From Pseudoselenomonas ruminantium (GTDB lineage: Bacteria > Bacillota > Negativicutes > Selenomonadales > Selenomonadaceae), in NCBI GenBank assembly GCA_015058655.1, contig SVBX01000006.1, forward strand, positions 1 through 64,000: a stretch of DNA of 64,000 nucleotides, read 5' to 3'. Both the position numbers and the translations under genes were made by a program. The notes below the pieces were generated by a model. The model was not told where the DNA came from. It worked only from the letters and a program-made list of their open reading frames with translations, and searched no databases. This document shows positions 50,874 to 60,255 of this stretch, one piece after another; positions within the stretch are counted from its first letter, which is position 1, and each line of letters starts with the position of its first letter.

Positions 50874-52445
50874 ATGGCAGAAGAAATCAGGCGGCTGCCT
50901 GTCGGGGTGCAGAGTTTTGAGGACCTTCGAGAAGGCGGCTTTGTCTATGTGGATAAGACGAAGTATATTTATGAGCTGGCACGGAGAAGCAAGCAGTATT
51001 TCCTCAGCCGCCCCCGGCGCTTTGGCAAGAGTTTGTTCCTTTCCACCTTGAAAGCTTATTGGGAGGGGAAGAGGGAACTCTTTGAGGGGCTGGAGATTGC
51101 AGAGCTGGAAAAGGACAATGAGAAGGCTTTTGAGGCTTATCCTGTGTTTTATTTTGATTTCAACGGGCAAAATTATCAGGCTGCAGCTTTGGAAGATGTG
51201 CTGGATAAGATGCTTAGTCGATGGGAAGAGCAATACGACTGCAAGGGGCAGGGGACACTAAGCGGACGATTCCAGGACCTTTTGATTGCCGCCAGAGAAA
51301 AGACCGGCAAGAAATGTGTGGTGCTGGTGGACGAATATGACAAGCCGTTACTTGAGGTACTGGAAAACAACGAACTGGAGGAGCACAACAAGGCAGTCTT
51401 CAAGGGCTTCTTCGGTACCTTGAAAAGCTATGATGAATATCTTCAGTTCGTCTTTATCACCGGGGTTACGAAATTTAGCAAGGTGAGCATATTCAGCGAC
51501 CTGAACCAGCTTAAGGACATCTCTTTGCAAAAGTCCTATAGCGCTATTTGTGGTATGACCGCAGAGGAAATCTGCAGCCATTTCCAGCCTGAGCTGACGA
51601 GGATGGCTGCAGAGCACAATCTGTCCAGGGAAGAATGTCTGCAAGAGCTGGCCAGAATGTATGACGGCTATCATTTCTCCCCTGATTCTGCTGGCATCTA
51701 CAATCCATTTAGTGTGTTGAATGCCATGGATTCAGGAAATTTATCAGCTTTCTGGTTCTCAACCGGCACACCCACCTTTTTGGTGAGGCGACTAAGGAAT
51801 ATGCACTTCGATATGAGGCAGTTTGGAGGCCAGGATATTTATGCGGAGGAGTACGTCCTGACAGATTATCGGGGGGATAACCCCGATATCATCCCATTGC
51901 TGTACCAGACCGGATATCTCACTATCACGGGCTATGACAGGGAGGAACAACTCTACATTCTGGGCTTCCCCAATGCAGAGGTGAAGTACGGGTTCTTGAA
52001 GAGCTTGCTACCGGCTTATGCACCCACCGCTGTCACGGGCAGTGGCAAGGATGTTGTCACCTTGCGCCGCCGCATCCGGGCAGGGGATGTAGATGGCATG
52101 CTGGATGCTCTCACTGCTCTTTTTGCCAGTATCCCTTACACTACAGATGATGCACCTTTCGAGCATTATTTCCAGTCGGTGATTTATATAGTCTTCACTC
52201 TCCTGGGACAGCATACTCATTGCGAAGTCCACAGCAGCCGGGGGCGGGCGGATTGCGTGCTGGAGACAGATAAGTTTGTCTATATCTTCGAATTCAAGGT
52301 AGATAAGTCAGCCAAAGAAGCCCTGGAGCAGATTGAGGCCAAAGGGTATGCCGCACCCTTCAAGGCAGATCAGCGGCAGATCTTCAAAATCGGTGTGAAC
52401 TTCGATTCAGAGGCCAGAAGCCTCTCGGAGTGGTTGGTGGGATGA
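50874..52445 (+). CDS. AAA-ATPase-like protein with C-terminal PD-(D/E)XK nuclease-like domain
   Basis: A 523-residue member of the AAA-ATPase_like (PF09820) family joined to the PD-(D/E)XK-like DUF1703 domain, widespread in anaerobic Firmicutes and Fusobacteria. The N-terminus is LPVGVQSFEDLREGGFVYVDKT. The P-loop region reads RPRRFGKSLFLS (about residues 45-56), and Walker B reads VVLVDEYDKPL (about 146-156). The C-terminal part has HCEVHSSRGRADCVLETDK and then IFEFKVDK, fitting a D...ExK nuclease core. ATG 50874 with AAGGAG 9 bp before is chosen over GTG 50865. The gene is a single unit with its own promoter. The function of the family is unknown; defence or mobile-element roles are guesses. 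Confidence 0.88.
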   Translation: MAEEIRRLPVGVQSFEDLREGGFVYVDKTKYIYELARRSKQYFLSRPRRFGKSLFLSTLKAYWEGKRELFEGLEIAELEKDNEKAFEAYPVFYFDFNGQNYQAAALEDVLDKMLSRWEEQYDCKGQGTLSGRFQDLLIAAREKTGKKCVVLVDEYDKPLLEVLENNELEEHNKAVFKGFFGTLKSYDEYLQFVFITGVTKFSKVSIFSDLNQLKDISLQKSYSAICGMTAEEICSHFQPELTRMAAEHNLSREECLQELARMYDGYHFSPDSAGIYNPFSVLNAMDSGNLSAFWFSTGTPTFLVRRLRNMHFDMRQFGGQDIYAEEYVLTDYRGDNPDIIPLLYQTGYLTITGYDREEQLYILGFPNAEVKYGFLKSLLPAYAPTAVTGSGKDVVTLRRRIRAGDVDGMLDALTALFASIPYTTDDAPFEHYFQSVIYIVFTLLGQHTHCEVHSSRGRADCVLETDKFVYIFEFKVDKSAKEALEQIEAKGYAAPFKADQRQIFKIGVNFDSEARSLSEWLVG

Positions 52446-52511
52446 TATTTGCTTTGAGCATAAAGTACAATAATATCGTTTGTGATACAACAATAAGAAT
52501 AAAGCTGGAAT

Positions 52512-52541
52512 TTGACAGTCAATCGGTATACATGGTATACT
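52512..52541 (+). promoter_or_regulatory. Promoter for the 3D-domain protein gene
   Basis: TTGACA (52512-52517) and TATACT (52536-52541) are spaced by 18 bp, about 56 bp before the start. Confidence 0.7.
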
Positions 52542-52596
52542 CAACAAGATGACTATACAAGAATTTTTAATGGCTTGTCTGTAAGAGGTGGTTGTA

Positions 52597-53280
52597 TTGG
52601 GGAGAGTTTTTCGAATCATTACAGTCCTGACCTTGATTATGATTTTTTTCAGCGTCACGGCCTTTGCTGCAAGGATTATTGTGAAGGAGGGCTGCCGGGG
52701 CCATGCGGTGCGCACGGTGCAGACCCTTCTGATAGAGCAGGGTTACCTGAAAGGAGAGGCTGACGGCATTGCAGGCCCTATGACGGCGGCAGCCATCAAA
52801 AAGTTCCAGAAGGATAAGGGGTTGGAAGTTGATGGCATCTGCGGCGCGGCTACTTTTGAAGTCTTGTCAGGGGGAAAGGAATATCAGGCTCCTGAGGGAC
52901 ATGAGGATGATTACTGCGAGACCCATGGTGACCACTTCAAACCCAAGCAGGTGGCTGTGAAGCACAAGTCCTATGAGCCGAACCCTTCGGTCTATGCCAA
53001 AGGGCGCTGTGTCTATGTGGATGCTACGGCCTACAGTGCTTTTGACCCTGGCAACAAGCCTACCACCTCCAGCGGCACTTTAGTGCGGCATGGGGTGATT
53101 GCAGTTGACCCTTCCTTCATACCCCTTGGCACCCGGGTCTTTATCCCTGGCTATGGCGAGGCGGTGGCAGAGGATATCGGCTGGGCTATCAAGGGCAATG
53201 TCATTGATGTGGCCTTCGATACACATGAGGAAGCTATGGCCTTTGGGCGACAGCATTTGGAAATCTATATTATTGATTGA
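52597..53280 (+). CDS. Exported peptidoglycan-binding and 3D-domain protein (cell-wall hydrolase-like)
   Basis: A 227-residue secreted protein. The signal peptide has a hydrophobic core (IITVLTLIMIFFSV) and an Ala end (TAFA). A PG_binding_1 repeat follows (HAVRTVQTLLIEQGYL...GPMTAAAIKKFQKDKGLEVDG). A linker of about 50 residues leads to a 3D domain: VYVDATAYSA, GVIAVDPSFIPLGTRVFIP, and DIGWAIKGNVIDVAFDT with the conserved aspartates. This plan is that of YocH/SleB-linked or resuscitation-type muralytic enzymes, likely a lytic transglycosylase. TTG 52597 after AGGTGG is the better start; GTG 52588 is possible. Confidence 0.85.
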   Translation: MGRVFRIITVLTLIMIFFSVTAFAARIIVKEGCRGHAVRTVQTLLIEQGYLKGEADGIAGPMTAAAIKKFQKDKGLEVDGICGAATFEVLSGGKEYQAPEGHEDDYCETHGDHFKPKQVAVKHKSYEPNPSVYAKGRCVYVDATAYSAFDPGNKPTTSSGTLVRHGVIAVDPSFIPLGTRVFIPGYGEAVAEDIGWAIKGNVIDVAFDTHEEAMAFGRQHLEIYIID

Positions 53281-53289
53281 ATCTGACAG

Positions 53290-53316
53290 GCACGGCTTAT
53301 GCTAAGTCGTGCTTTT
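53290..53316 (+). terminator. Terminator after the 3D-domain gene
   Basis: A 10-bp stem (53290-53299 with 53303-53312, one G-U pair) and 3-nt loop are followed by TTTT. It lies just before the ribosome site of the next gene. Confidence 0.7.
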
Positions 53317-53337
53317 CTATTTGAAAGGCAGGAGCTT

Positions 53338-54132
53338 ATGAACGAAATGCATCCCTTAGCAGTGGTTACCACCAAGGAAAAATATTCTACCAAGGCGGTG
53401 AGGATTGCCAAAGAAACAGCGGAAAAACTTGGGCTTCCCTATGTGCCCAGAGGTAGGTTTTCTTTGCCGGAACTGCGTCAGCAGTATGGAGTGGAGAATT
53501 TCCTGGTAGTGAAAAAAGGGTTGCTTTTTCTGGAGGGGCCGGAGGAAACACTGCATTTTCACCCCAATATGGCTCATATCAGAGTGAAGAATTTGCGCTT
53601 TGGCCGGGGAGATCATCTGGTGAAAGCCTTGGATATACAGCCGGGGGACAAACTGCTGGACTGTACCCTGGGGTTGGGGGCAGATGCTATTGTGGAGAGC
53701 TTTGCGGCAGGACCGGAGGGCTCTGTGACAGGGCTGGAGTCTCAGCCTTTGATAGAGGCAGTGGTGAGCTACGGCCTGCAGAATTTTGAAGGGGACGGAG
53801 AGAAGATAACGGCGGCCATGCGGCGGGTGAAGACGGTGTGCATTGATGCCCTGACTTATTTGAAGGAGCAGCCGGATAATTCCTTTGATGCCATCTACTT
53901 TGACCCCATGTTCCGTTATCCGTTGATGGACAGTGAAAATCTCAGCCCCCTGCGTTCCCTGGCTGATGGCAGGGCGCTCACGAAGGAAACCGTGTCGGAG
54001 GCCTGCCGGGTAGCCAGGAAGCGGGTGGTCATGAAGGAAAATGCTCGCAGCCTGGAGTTTGAAAGACTGGGCTTTAAGACCATCATGGGGGGCAAGTACA
54101 GCAAGGTGCATTATGGGGTTATGATACTTTGA
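53338..54132 (+). CDS. Class I SAM-dependent methyltransferase, RsmJ-like
   Basis: A 264-residue Rossmann methyltransferase. The first 80 residues form a small N-terminal domain (ALxVTTKEKYSTKAVRIAKE). SAM motif I is DCTLGLGADA (about residues 109-118), motif II-like is GLESQP, and motif IV is YFDPMFRYP (about 193-201). DPM(F/Y) with this order is the hallmark of RsmJ/YhiQ, the 16S rRNA m2G1516 methyltransferase; the Firmicutes group is divergent, so the substrate here is not certain. ATG 53338 has AGGAG 4-8 bp upstream. Confidence 0.75.
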   Translation: MNEMHPLAVVTTKEKYSTKAVRIAKETAEKLGLPYVPRGRFSLPELRQQYGVENFLVVKKGLLFLEGPEETLHFHPNMAHIRVKNLRFGRGDHLVKALDIQPGDKLLDCTLGLGADAIVESFAAGPEGSVTGLESQPLIEAVVSYGLQNFEGDGEKITAAMRRVKTVCIDALTYLKEQPDNSFDAIYFDPMFRYPLMDSENLSPLRSLADGRALTKETVSEACRVARKRVVMKENARSLEFERLGFKTIMGGKYSKVHYGVMIL

Positions 54133-54179
54133 ATTCATAAGCCAGTAAATCATTTAGACAGGAATAGGGGGAGCAGAAC

Positions 54180-56186
54180 ATGGAGATAAGGAAGACGGCA
54201 TGCCCATACGATTGTCCGGATTGCTGCGGGCTGCTGGTAACGGTAGAGGAAGGTAGGGCTGTGAAGGTGGCAGGTGATCCGGAGCACCCTTTTACCCGTG
54301 GTACCCTCTGTCCCAAGATGGCTCATTATGAGCGGACGGTACATTCTCCCAAGCGTTTGACTACACCTCTGAAGCGGGTGGGTGTCAAGGGGGAGGGCAG
54401 GTTCACACCTATCAGTTGGGAGGAAGCTATAAAAACGATTGCCAGTCGCTGGCAGGAGATTATCCGCAGTGACGGGGCAGAAGCCATTTTGCCCTATTCT
54501 TATGCAGGCACTATGGGCATCTTGCAGCATGATGCCTGCCATGCCCTGTTCTATGCCTTGGGGGCTACGAGTCTTGACCGTACCCTCTGTGCCCCAGCCA
54601 AGGGACAGGGGTACAAGGCAGTGATGGGAGGCAGTCTGACTACCTCCCCCCAGGAGGCCCAAGATAGTGATTTTATCCTGCTTTGGAGCCTCAGCATGCT
54701 GGCTACGGACATTCATTTCAAGCATGATGTGGACAGGGCCAGGAAAAATGGTGCCAAGGTTCTTTGCATAGATACCTATGCCACCCAGACTGCAAGGTGG
54801 GCTGATGATTTTATCTGCATCAAGCCGGGCACAGATGGCGCACTGGCCTTGGGTATGCTGCATGTTATCGACAGGGACGGCCTGGCGGATGAAGCCTTTA
54901 TCACCCGGTATGTGCAGGGCTGGCAGGAATTGAAGCAGGAGGTGCTGCCGCGCTATACGCTTGCTGAGACTGCCAGCCTTACAGGTGTTCAGGCAGAGAG
55001 AATAGAGGAACTGGCCCATGCTTTTGCCCAGGCCCGCGCCCCCTTCATCCGCCTGGGTAGCGGCCTGTCCCGTTATGGCAATGGAGCCATGACCTGCAGG
55101 CTTATCACCTGTCTGCCTGCCGCAGTGGGAACATATGGGAAAAGGGGCGGGGGGCTTCTGACCTCCTCCGGCGGCAGCAAGGCCTTTGACCGGGATATTA
55201 TTCGCCGCCCGGATTGGGAGAAAAAGGGCGTGCGCCACATCAATATGATAAAACTGGGCGAGGTGCTGACAGACAAGAGCCTGCAGCCACAGGTAAAGGC
55301 GCTCTATGTGTACTCCACCAATCCTGCTTGCACGGCGCCTGAGCAAAACAAGGTCATGGAGGGGCTGGCTAGGGAGGATTTATTCACGGTAGTGCATGAG
55401 CGTTTCATGACGGATACTGCTCGCTATGCTGACATTATCCTGCCTGCCACCACTTCTCTTGAGCATGAGGATATTTACTACTCCTATGGTCACTATGTAA
55501 TCCAGCGGGGGGCAAAGATCATTCCCGCTGTAGGTGAGAGCAAGTCCAACTGGGAGGTAGCACAACTGCTGGCTGAGGCGATGGGCATTCAGGGGAACTT
55601 TTTCAGTCAAAGCCAGGAGAAAATGGTAGAGCAGCTGATGGAAACTACCACCAAAGTCTGGCCCTTGCCTGTTGATAGGGCGAAACTGGCAACAGGTGAG
55701 CCGGTTGCCCTGCCCTTGCCTGAGAATTACAAGCTGGACTTCAAGACTCCCTCGGGCAAAATTGAGATTTTCAATCCAAAGCTAAAGCCTGCCTTGCTGG
55801 ATTACTTCCCCCCTCATTATGCAGAAGATGAAGGTGAGTTTATCCTCATAAATTCCCCTGACCCCAGAGTCTTGGATAGTTCTTTCAACGAGAGAGAGGA
55901 ACTGACAAGGGGAAATATCATGGTGTTGCAGCTTCATCCGGAAGATGCCAGGCGGCTGGGGCTGACAGAAGGAGACAGGGTAAGAGCCAAAAACCGGCAG
56001 GGAGAGGCTGTATTCACCCTCAAAGTCAGTTCCGGAGTGGCCAGAGGCACAGCTGTAAGCGAGGGGGTATGGTGGCAGGAATATACTGAAAGTGGCAACA
56101 CCAATCGACTGACTTCAGCTCGTACCACGGATATGGGCGATGGCAGCACCTTTTATGATGTGCGGGTTGATTTGAAAGCAGAATAA
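54180..56186 (+). CDS. Molybdopterin-dependent oxidoreductase (soluble, [4Fe-4S])
   Basis: A 668-residue protein of the DMSO-reductase superfamily. The N-terminal [4Fe-4S] motif is CPYDCPDCC (about 8-16) and the fourth Cys lies in GTLCPKMA. The molybdopterin domain has YSYAGTMG and later YSTNPACTAPEQNKV, with the C-terminal dinucleotide-binding domain carrying VLQLHPEDARRLGLTEGDRVR. No Tat signal is present, so it acts in the cytoplasm. There are no partner subunits nearby. The metal-coordinating residue is not certain; LDRTLCAPAKG gives a Cys in a fitting place. The substrate is unknown. AGGGGGAG precedes ATG 54180. Confidence 0.85.
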   Translation: MEIRKTACPYDCPDCCGLLVTVEEGRAVKVAGDPEHPFTRGTLCPKMAHYERTVHSPKRLTTPLKRVGVKGEGRFTPISWEEAIKTIASRWQEIIRSDGAEAILPYSYAGTMGILQHDACHALFYALGATSLDRTLCAPAKGQGYKAVMGGSLTTSPQEAQDSDFILLWSLSMLATDIHFKHDVDRARKNGAKVLCIDTYATQTARWADDFICIKPGTDGALALGMLHVIDRDGLADEAFITRYVQGWQELKQEVLPRYTLAETASLTGVQAERIEELAHAFAQARAPFIRLGSGLSRYGNGAMTCRLITCLPAAVGTYGKRGGGLLTSSGGSKAFDRDIIRRPDWEKKGVRHINMIKLGEVLTDKSLQPQVKALYVYSTNPACTAPEQNKVMEGLAREDLFTVVHERFMTDTARYADIILPATTSLEHEDIYYSYGHYVIQRGAKIIPAVGESKSNWEVAQLLAEAMGIQGNFFSQSQEKMVEQLMETTTKVWPLPVDRAKLATGEPVALPLPENYKLDFKTPSGKIEIFNPKLKPALLDYFPPHYAEDEGEFILINSPDPRVLDSSFNEREELTRGNIMVLQLHPEDARRLGLTEGDRVRAKNRQGEAVFTLKVSSGVARGTAVSEGVWWQEYTESGNTNRLTSARTTDMGDGSTFYDVRVDLKAE

Positions 56187-56198
56187 AGGGCATACTGA

Positions 56199-56233
56199 AA
56201 AAGGCAGGTAGCCATTTTGGCCGTCTGCCTTTT
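56199..56233. terminator. Bidirectional terminator
   Basis: AAAAGGCAG (56199-56207) pairs with CTGCCTTTT (56225-56233), with a second inner GCCA/TGGC pairing. It separates the oxidoreductase from the convergent aminotransferase. Confidence 0.85.
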
Positions 56234-56253
56234 GCTCATTTAATCAACATGAT

Positions 56254-57552
56254 TTAAAGCTGTTGCTCCATCAGAACCATGTCAAGAGCGTTCAGCACTT
56301 CATTTATATCCTCTTCCGTAATCACCAGCGGTGGCTGGAAAGCCATGACATTGCGGCCGATGCCGTTTTTACCGATGATGAAGCCGCGGTCTTTCATGGC
56401 TTCGAGAACGCTGTCCAGTTCCTCGGGGGCGGGGCTGCCGTCTGGCTTTACGAACTCCGCTCCGTCCATCAGACCCAGGCCACGTATGTCGCCGATGATG
56501 GGATGCTTCTGCTGAAGTTCCTTCAAACCCTTGCGAAGCTGCTCGCCACGGGCGTTGGCATTTTCCATCAGCTGATGCTCTTCAATGTATTCCAGCACTG
56601 CCAGACCAGCTGTACTGGACACGGGATTGCCACCCAGGGTGGAGGCGCCGGGGCGGGTGTAGGTGTCGGCAATCTCTGCCGTGGAAATGAAGGCGGAGAT
56701 GGGGGCGCCGTTGCCCAGGGCCTTGGCCATGCTCATGATGTCGGGCACCACATCGAAGTTCTCGATGGCAAACATCTTGCCTGTGCGGGCAAAGCCTGTC
56801 TGAACCTCGTCATCGATGAAGAGGGCACCGTAGTGGGAGAGGATTTCTTTAACTCTCTTAAAATAACCTTTTGGGGGCACCACAATGCCTGCATTGCCCT
56901 GTATGCTCTCGGCGATGAAGGCGGCGGGCTGGCCGGAGGTAGCGGTCTTGATGATGTCTTCAATGGCATCGGCGCAGGCCAGATTGCACTCCGGGTGCTT
57001 CTTGCCCAAGGGGCAGCGGTAGCAGTAGGGATTGGGGGCGAAGTTGATGCCGCCTACAGGATTGGGATCGGTGCGCCACATGCCGATGCCTGTGAGGCTC
57101 ATGGTGAGCTTGGTACGGCCGTGGAGGCCGTTTTTGAGGGCTATGAATTCGCTCTTGCCTGTGTAGATCTGTGCCAGCAAGGCGGCACCCTCATTGGCTT
57201 CGGTGCCCGTGGAGCAGAAGAAGGACTTCTGCAGGTTGCCGGGGGTGACCTCGGCCAGCTTTTCGGCCAGATTTACGAAGTTTTCCGTCAGGTAGATATT
57301 GCAGACATGCTGCAGGGTGTTGACCTGCTCAGTGACTTTTTTATTGATTTCAGGATTGCAGTGGCCACAGTTGATGACGGAGACACCTGCGAAGCAGTCC
57401 AGATACTTCTTGCCCTCACTGTCGTAGAGGTATTGCATGGAGCCGCGGATGAACTGGCGGGGCTCCTTGTAGAAATGGGCCAGGCAGGGCATGATGTATT
57501 TTTTCTTCTTCTCGATGATGCCCTGGGGGCCAAGGTAAGTTTTTTCTGCCAT
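56254..57552 (-). CDS. Class III PLP-dependent aminotransferase
   Basis: A 432-residue class III aminotransferase. The motifs are [54 protein letters not shown], and the PLP lysine in [13 protein letters not shown] Cys-rich insert, [13 protein letters not shown] then C after three residues (about residues 172-188), is seen in the AGXT2/PydD-like branch. Donors and acceptors such as beta-alanine, GABA or alanine-glyoxylate are possible; sequence does not settle it. The U32-family gene lies just upstream on the same strand, 15 bp away, so they may be cotranscribed. AGGAG in the upstream gap supports ATG 57552. Confidence 0.88.
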   Translation of the reverse strand: MAEKTYLGPQGIIEKKKKYIMPCLAHFYKEPRQFIRGSMQYLYDSEGKKYLDCFAGVSVINCGHCNPEINKKVTEQVNTLQHVCNIYLTENFVNLAEKLAEVTPGNLQKSFFCSTGTEANEGAALLAQIYTGKSEFIALKNGLHGRTKLTMSLTGIGMWRTDPNPVGGINFAPNPYCYRCPLGKKHPECNLACADAIEDIIKTATSGQPAAFIAESIQGNAGIVVPPKGYFKRVKEILSHYGALFIDDEVQTGFARTGKMFAIENFDVVPDIMSMAKALGNGAPISAFISTAEIADTYTRPGASTLGGNPVSSTAGLAVLEYIEEHQLMENANARGEQLRKGLKELQQKHPIIGDIRGLGLMDGAEFVKPDGSPAPEELDSVLEAMKDRGFIIGKNGIGRNVMAFQPPLVITEEDINEVLNALDMVLMEQQL

Positions 57553-57567
57553 AATACTCCTGCTTTC

Positions 57568-59523
57568 TTAGATAGAATCGCGGCTCTGGCGGAAACGATA
57601 GGTGCCAAGGCCAAATTCCCTGGGACTGTTTTGCTGAAGTTTTTCCAGCACATCTCCATCAAAGTGTTCCTGCCCCTGGGATAGCTTGTCAAGGCTTTCC
57701 CGGTAGGCCTTGGTCACCTGGGCTGTCAGCTCCGGGCTGTAGTCCTGTGCTTCGAGTCTGTAAGATGCTATGCCGTTGAATTTCTCCAGATAGGGATATA
57801 GGCACAAGTCCTTGGCAAAGAGAATGTGGTTGCGTCCGTACTGGTCAAGGCGTAGGCTATGCTTTTCACCTGCCTTGTCCAATAGGGCATAGCGGCGGTC
57901 GTAGACCTCCGGATTGTCCAGGAAATGGGCGTGGGGCAGGCTCATGCCCGGCAGGTCGTGGTCACAGATCATGGACTCGTAGGAGCCGTGGACGATGACC
58001 TCTATGGGAAGGGGAGAGTGCTCCACGATGGCTTTCAGCTGGGAGAAGGACAGCTCCAGGGAGGCGCAGCCTTGAGCAATGCCGTTTTCCTTAATAAACT
58101 TGGCAGACAGATGATTGAAAAGATTGAAGGAGTGGTCGGCGTAGATGGGATAGCCTGTCAACTTCTGGGCCAGCTGCAGGGAGCCCAGGTTGCTCACCAT
58201 CAGGCCGTCAGGCTGTTGTGAAAGACCATTCAGAGCGTGAAAAAACTGCTCCAGCTCCCCACACTCCCTGCGGCGGGTGGTGCGGGGGGTCATAACGACA
58301 GCTTTGACGCCAGCTTTGTGGGCATAGTCTATTATTTCTTCGTATTCCTTGAGCTTCCAGGGGCGGTTGGGCCGATAGGCTTCGCCGCCGAGGTAAACGC
58401 AGTCGGCACCATTATCTATGGCAGCCTTAGCTCCCTCGGTGGAGCCTGCCCGCACTGCGAGGATACGATGGGGGGCATTTTCCGCTTCAATGGCGGCTTC
58501 CTGCTTCAGCACCTCATCCTGGAAGCCTGCTTCCTTTACGGCATTGCTGAAGAAGCGTGGTTCCCGCTCCCCGGTGAAGCCGATGTCCTGTTTGGTAGGG
58601 GAGCCAAAGGCGAAAGTAGTGGTGAAGTCCCTGGCCCTGTTTTCGTAGAGGGAACGCCAGCCTTCCTCATCTACTTCATAGCCCAGAGGGTCAGCTATAT
58701 AGGCATCAATGGCCTTGCGATAGGTAGAGACAATGCGACGGATGAAGGGGGCGGGACGCATGCGGCCCTCAATCTTGAAGGAAAATACTCCCGCCTGGAT
58801 GAGCTGAGGGATAGAGCGATACATGCACATGTCCTTGAGAGCCAGCTTGTAGGGACCCTCGCTGTCCTTGTCCAGCACTTCTCCTGTTTTTTCGTCTATG
58901 AGCTGATAGGGCCAGCGGCAAGGCTTCAGGCAGCGTCCCCGGTTGCCGCTCTGGCCGAAGAGGACACCGGAGTGTATGCACTGGCCGCTTTCGGAGATGC
59001 ACATATCCCCGTGCATGAAGTATTCTACCTCGATGCCCGTGCGCTCACAGAAAAGACTAAGCTCGGAGAGGGTCATTTCCCTGCCAACCACAATGCGGGT
59101 AATGCCGTATTCCTTTAGCCTTTCGATGGCGTTCTCATTGTGGGTGTTCATCATGACGGAAGTGTGCAGGGGAATGGTGATGCCCATCTCATGTACCAGT
59201 TCCAATACTGCAAAATCCTGTACCAGGATGGCGTCAGGGCGGATTTCCTCCAGATAGGCCAGATATTCTTTGAGGGCAGGGATCTCCTCGTCGCTGATGA
59301 GGTTGTTGAGGGTGATGTAGAGGCGCACATCATGGGCGTGGGCGTAATCCACTGCCCGCTTCAAGGCTTCATCATCGAAGTTGAAATCGCCTTCGTGCAT
59401 GCGCATATTGAAATGCTTGCCGCCCAGATACACCGCGTCGGCGCCGGCCTCCACGGCGGCTTCCAGGGCCTCCCAGGTGCCTGCAGGGGCCAAGAGCTCT
59501 ACGGATTTACGATTAAGAAGCAT
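57568..59523 (-). CDS. Peptidase U32 family protein (RlhA/TrhP-like)
   Basis: A 651-residue U32 protein. The N-terminal domain has LLAPAGTWEALEAAVEAGADAVYLGG, RIVVGREMTLSEL, and the cysteine-rich CISESGQCIHSG and NRGRCLKPCRWPY. The GRMRPAPFI motif follows, then a second U32-like repeat (ILAVRAGSTEGAKAAIDNGAD). Members RlhA and TrhP make 5-hydroxycytidine or 5-hydroxyuridine in RNA using prephenate, with an iron-sulfur cluster; the peptidase name is historical. Doubled U32 proteins of this length are common in Firmicutes. AAGGGAG precedes ATG 59523. Confidence 0.9.
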   Translation of the reverse strand: MLLNRKSVELLAPAGTWEALEAAVEAGADAVYLGGKHFNMRMHEGDFNFDDEALKRAVDYAHAHDVRLYITLNNLISDEEIPALKEYLAYLEEIRPDAILVQDFAVLELVHEMGITIPLHTSVMMNTHNENAIERLKEYGITRIVVGREMTLSELSLFCERTGIEVEYFMHGDMCISESGQCIHSGVLFGQSGNRGRCLKPCRWPYQLIDEKTGEVLDKDSEGPYKLALKDMCMYRSIPQLIQAGVFSFKIEGRMRPAPFIRRIVSTYRKAIDAYIADPLGYEVDEEGWRSLYENRARDFTTTFAFGSPTKQDIGFTGEREPRFFSNAVKEAGFQDEVLKQEAAIEAENAPHRILAVRAGSTEGAKAAIDNGADCVYLGGEAYRPNRPWKLKEYEEIIDYAHKAGVKAVVMTPRTTRRRECGELEQFFHALNGLSQQPDGLMVSNLGSLQLAQKLTGYPIYADHSFNLFNHLSAKFIKENGIAQGCASLELSFSQLKAIVEHSPLPIEVIVHGSYESMICDHDLPGMSLPHAHFLDNPEVYDRRYALLDKAGEKHSLRLDQYGRNHILFAKDLCLYPYLEKFNGIASYRLEAQDYSPELTAQVTKAYRESLDKLSQGQEHFDGDVLEKLQQNSPREFGLGTYRFRQSRDSI

Positions 59524-59603
59524 TTATAAAACTCCCTTATAAATAAGATTTATCGCACAAAACTTATATCAGTATAGCAGGATTTTGTATTGCTAGCAAT
59601 GTT

Positions 59604-59632
59604 TTGACAGCTTACAGCTTTTTTGATATATT
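59604..59632 (+). promoter_or_regulatory. Promoter of the Rrf2 regulator gene
   Basis: TTGACA (59604-59609) and TATATT (59627-59632) are spaced by 17 bp. Confidence 0.7.
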
Positions 59633-59692
59633 TATGAAGAAATCTGACTGCACGCTGATAGTTTTGCGTTGCAGATTCGATAGAGGTGCAAG

Positions 59693-60145
59693 ATGAAATT
59701 ATCCACAAAGAGCAGATATAGCGTTACGGCTTTATATGAACTGGCTTTGCACTACGGTGAGGGAGCAGTATCGTTGAAGAATGTTGCGCAGAGTCAGGGG
59801 TTATCGGAAAATTATCTTGAACAATTGATGGTGCCTTTGAAAAAGGCTGGCATCGTAAGCAGCCTGCGTGGGGCACAGGGGGGCTACCTTTTGGCCCGCA
59901 ATCCCGCCGAGATAACCATTGGGGATATCATCACTACTGTGGAAGGCCCTATAACCCTGGTAGACTGCTTGCTTGAGAGCGCAGAGTCTGCAAAGCAGCC
60001 TTGCCACAAGGCTGGTAGGTGCGTGACTCGCGGAGTTTGGGGAAGAGTGGCAGACAGCATAAATGATGTTCTCAATGGCATTACCCTTTACGACCTTTGC
60101 CATAGCAATGTATCTGAAAGCAAAACGGCGTCGCAGGCGCACTGA
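59693..60145 (+). CDS. Rrf2 family transcriptional regulator (IscR-like)
   Basis: A 150-residue Rrf2 protein. The winged-helix N-terminus is MKLSTKSRYSVTALYELAL, with the recognition helix region GLSENYLEQLMVPLKKAGIV. Three cysteines at the family positions (DC, PC and RC in LVDCLLESAESAKQPC then HKAGRC) could hold a [2Fe-2S] cluster as in IscR; CymR-type members lack them. No isc operon is nearby, and its targets are unknown. It is transcribed from its own promoter. Confidence 0.88.
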   Translation: MKLSTKSRYSVTALYELALHYGEGAVSLKNVAQSQGLSENYLEQLMVPLKKAGIVSSLRGAQGGYLLARNPAEITIGDIITTVEGPITLVDCLLESAESAKQPCHKAGRCVTRGVWGRVADSINDVLNGITLYDLCHSNVSESKTASQAH

Positions 60146-60171
60146 GAGGACTCTAAAATTTGTCAGATTGT

Positions 60172-60200
60172 TTGTCATGGCAAGGTGAATCATGTATAAT
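60172..60200 (+). promoter_or_regulatory. Promoter of the rodZ-ygiQ-nrdR operon
   Basis: TTGTCA (60172-60177) and a perfect TATAAT (60195-60200) are spaced by 17 bp, 55 bp before rodZ. Confidence 0.8.
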
Positions 60201-60255
60201 GAAGCGAGGGCAGCCGGCAGGTCTGGCATGCATACATGTGGGAGGTCTTATGTAA

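Noticed and set aside
56263-57684. Plus-strand frame of 473 codons opposite the aminotransferase
   Set aside because: Antisense shadow of a certain gene, Gly/His/Asp-rich without motifs.
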